DNA from: Wenzhouxiangella sp.
GTDB lineage: Bacteria > Pseudomonadota > Gammaproteobacteria > Xanthomonadales > Wenzhouxiangellaceae
Assembly: GCA_007123575.1 (NCBI GenBank)
Contig: SKKV01000267.1
Coordinates: 1 to 15,675 of the forward strand
Direction: 5' to 3'
DNA length: 15,675 nucleotides
Numbering within the stretch: position 1 is the stretch's first letter; each line of letters starts with the position of its first letter. The notes beneath the pieces were generated by a model, which worked only from the letters and a program-made list of their open reading frames with translations, was not told the origin of the DNA and searched no databases. A program made the translations under genes and the position numbers. Of the stretch, positions 14,323 through 15,675 are shown in pieces.

Positions 14323-15549
14323 TCATACCCGGCTATTGGTCAGACGATCAGTTCGACGAGCAGTCAGGCGGTCGGTCAGGCTGCGCGCGATCAGGCGGCG
14401 GAAGGGCGGCAGGCGATTGGCTGAACGCAGGGCTGCTCGACGCAGCAGGCGGCCGGGCAGCGAGATGGTGGTGTATAGGCCGACGATAGCCCCGGTGGCC
14501 AGGTACAGCGGCAGGCTGTGGCGGCGGTGCTCGCGCTGGTAGGCCTGCAGCAACTGCGCGCTGGCAAAGTCAGCTCCGCAGCGACTGGCTGCCTGGATCC
14601 GACTGGACAGGGCCTCGATGCTGACCAGACCAAGATTGAAGCCGTGCGCGGTTACCGGATGCATGCCGACAGCGGCATCGCCGATCGCCGCAAAGCCGGG
14701 GCTGACCAGGCGATCCGGCCACACCCCGACCAGTGGATAGACACAGCGCTGGCTGACCAGCTGCATGGCCCCGAGTCGATGCTGGTAGCGCGCGCTGATC
14801 TCGCGATCGAAAGCCGCCGGCTCCAGCCCCTCGAGGCGCTGGACCTCGGCATGCGGCAGGGTGATGACGGCCGAGGCCTGGTTGTGGTTGAGCGGCAGCA
14901 GGGCCAGGGTCTGGTCACGACCGAACCATTCCCAGGCCACGTGCTGGTGATCCTGCTCCAGCGCCATCCGGCAGACCAGCATGGAGCGACCGAAATCGCG
15001 CTGGCGAGCGGCAATGCCAAAAGCCCGCCGGGTAGATGAGAAGCGCCCATCGGCTGCGATCACCAGGCGGGCTGTCAGCACTCGACCGTCGTCCAGGCGC
15101 AAGCTGGTGCTTTCGGCCCCGCGTTCAACGCCGGCAACACGAGTGTCGCTGAACAAACAGCCCGCATCCAGCTGTCGAAAGACCTGGAATGCGCACGCCC
15201 GGATCCGATGATTGGGCACCAGATAACCGAGCTGATCAGCGCCGCCATCATGATGACTGATTCGCATCGGCTTCGGATCATTGCCGTCGAACACCCAGGC
15301 ATCACGCAGGGCGCTGATTTCTGCCGGATCCAGCAATACCCAGACGCCAAGACGCTCGAGCAGGCTGCGCGAGGCGTGAGTCAGAGCGATTTCACGACCG
15401 TCGAAAGGCGGATCGGCCAGCGTCGAGTCGGGCGCCGGGTCGACGACAGCAACACTCAAACCCGTGTCGGCCAGGGAAACAGCCATGCACAGCCCAGCTG
15501 GCCCGGCACCAACAATGGCGATATCGAAGCGAGTGGCGGACTCGGACAT
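14323..15549 (-). CDS. ubiM: UbiH/UbiM-like FAD hydroxylase of ubiquinone synthesis
   Basis: 408 residues. FAD monooxygenase with FDIAIVGAGPAGLCMAVSLA (GxGxxG at 14-19), VIAADGRFSSTRR as the second site and AAIGDAAVGMHPVTAHGFNLGL, the GD(A)-HP signature of UbiH/F/M-type hydroxylases. The FDGREIALTHASRSLLERLGVW stretch and the AHGFNLGL ending favour the UbiM group (ring hydroxylation of demethoxyubiquinol); UbiH or UbiF-like roles are not excluded. The C-terminus is an Arg/Thr-rich low-complexity tail (DRLTARRTDRLT). Start: ATG 15549, 12 bases after GGAGG; a GTG at 15561 lies directly against that ribosome site and is unlikely. The aminotransferase TTG follows 38 bp after its stop. Confidence 0.85.
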   Translation of the reverse strand: MSESATRFDIAIVGAGPAGLCMAVSLADTGLSVAVVDPAPDSTLADPPFDGREIALTHASRSLLERLGVWVLLDPAEISALRDAWVFDGNDPKPMRISHHDGGADQLGYLVPNHRIRACAFQVFRQLDAGCLFSDTRVAGVERGAESTSLRLDDGRVLTARLVIAADGRFSSTRRAFGIAARQRDFGRSMLVCRMALEQDHQHVAWEWFGRDQTLALLPLNHNQASAVITLPHAEVQRLEGLEPAAFDREISARYQHRLGAMQLVSQRCVYPLVGVWPDRLVSPGFAAIGDAAVGMHPVTAHGFNLGLVSIEALSSRIQAASRCGADFASAQLLQAYQREHRRHSLPLYLATGAIVGLYTTISLPGRLLRRAALRSANRLPPFRRLIARSLTDRLTARRTDRLTNSRV

Positions 15550-15627
15550 GGGTTCAGACACCCTCCGGGATTCAAGACCTGGTCAGCATAGCCGTTCCTG
15601 CCGATCGAATAATTGACCTGAATCAGG

Positions 15628-15656
15628 AAAAAAAGACCCCGGTCGGAGCCGGGGTC
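15628..15656 (-). terminator. Rho-independent terminator for a minus-strand gene entering from the right
   Basis: Read on the minus strand, GACCCCGG-CTCCGA-CCGGGGTC (15656-15635) is an 8-bp perfect stem with a 6-base loop, followed at once by seven T (15634-15628). The gene it ends lies beyond 15675. It separates that gene from the ubiM-like gene, whose promoter must therefore lie within 15550-15627. Confidence 0.88.
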
Positions 15657-15675
15657 AAGGGTAAATGCCTGGAGG

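Noticed and set aside
14338..14390. Short GTCGGTCAGG-like repeats at the end of the ubiM-like gene
   Set aside because: Imperfect and coding for an Arg/Thr-rich tail; not a tandem array or CRISPR.
1..15675. tRNA, rRNA, CRISPR arrays or riboswitches
   Set aside because: No cloverleaf, rRNA-like stretch, spaced direct repeats or recognised riboswitch core was found by reading; structured RNAs without known motifs could be missed.

Overview
The window reads as a GC-rich gammaproteobacterial chromosome. Pointers are an MlaFED-type lipid transporter with an MCE protein and auxiliary lipoprotein, a UbiM-like ubiquinone hydroxylase, an AbgT-family transporter and a degenerate GGDEF protein. The assignment is by gene content and style only; a relative of Xanthomonadales or Wenzhouxiangellaceae would fit, but I cannot prove it.

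Layout. (1) 1-632 (-): start of an AbgT-family transporter, cut by the window edge. (2) 777-1922 (+): receiver plus degenerate GGDEF protein. (3) 5467-1938 (-): four tightly coupled genes for a retrograde lipid transporter (STAS-MlaE permease, MlaF ATPase, MlaD/MCE protein, lipoprotein). (4) 5638-12271: a lasso-peptide locus in several transcriptional blocks. These are an HPr-kinase-like tailoring enzyme (+), a very short precursor gene at 6746-6865 (-), an unrecognised 366-residue protein and a geranylgeranyl-reductase-like flavoenzyme overlapping by 4 bp (+), and a minus-strand operon of lasso cyclase, PqqD-like RRE protein, B2 peptidase and a Nif11-like small protein. (5) 12365-15549 (-): a sulfotransferase-like gene, a class IV aminotransferase broken by a 265-bp inverted-repeat element, and a ubiquinone-pathway FAD hydroxylase. 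A rho-independent terminator for a gene to the right follows at 15628-15656.

How the lasso locus should work (inference from the known lasso pathway). The RRE protein binds the leader through its W-x-x-P-x-L motif, the B2 peptidase cuts after the Thr-x pair, and the cyclase joins the new N-terminus to an Asp or Glu at core position 7 or 9. The HPr-kinase-like enzyme then phosphorylates the C-terminal Ser, as in paeninodin. The predicted core (18 residues) ends in Ser-Ser, which matches the kinase. The roles of the unknown protein, the reductase-like enzyme and the Nif11-like protein are open; they make this locus unlike a minimal lasso cluster. No dedicated exporter or isopeptidase is visible.

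The second notable item is the 265-bp element inside the aminotransferase gene. Two internal long hairpins and one small hairpin fill the space between 33-bp terminal inverted repeats with no unpaired base at the junction. Removing it restores the aminotransferase reading frame.
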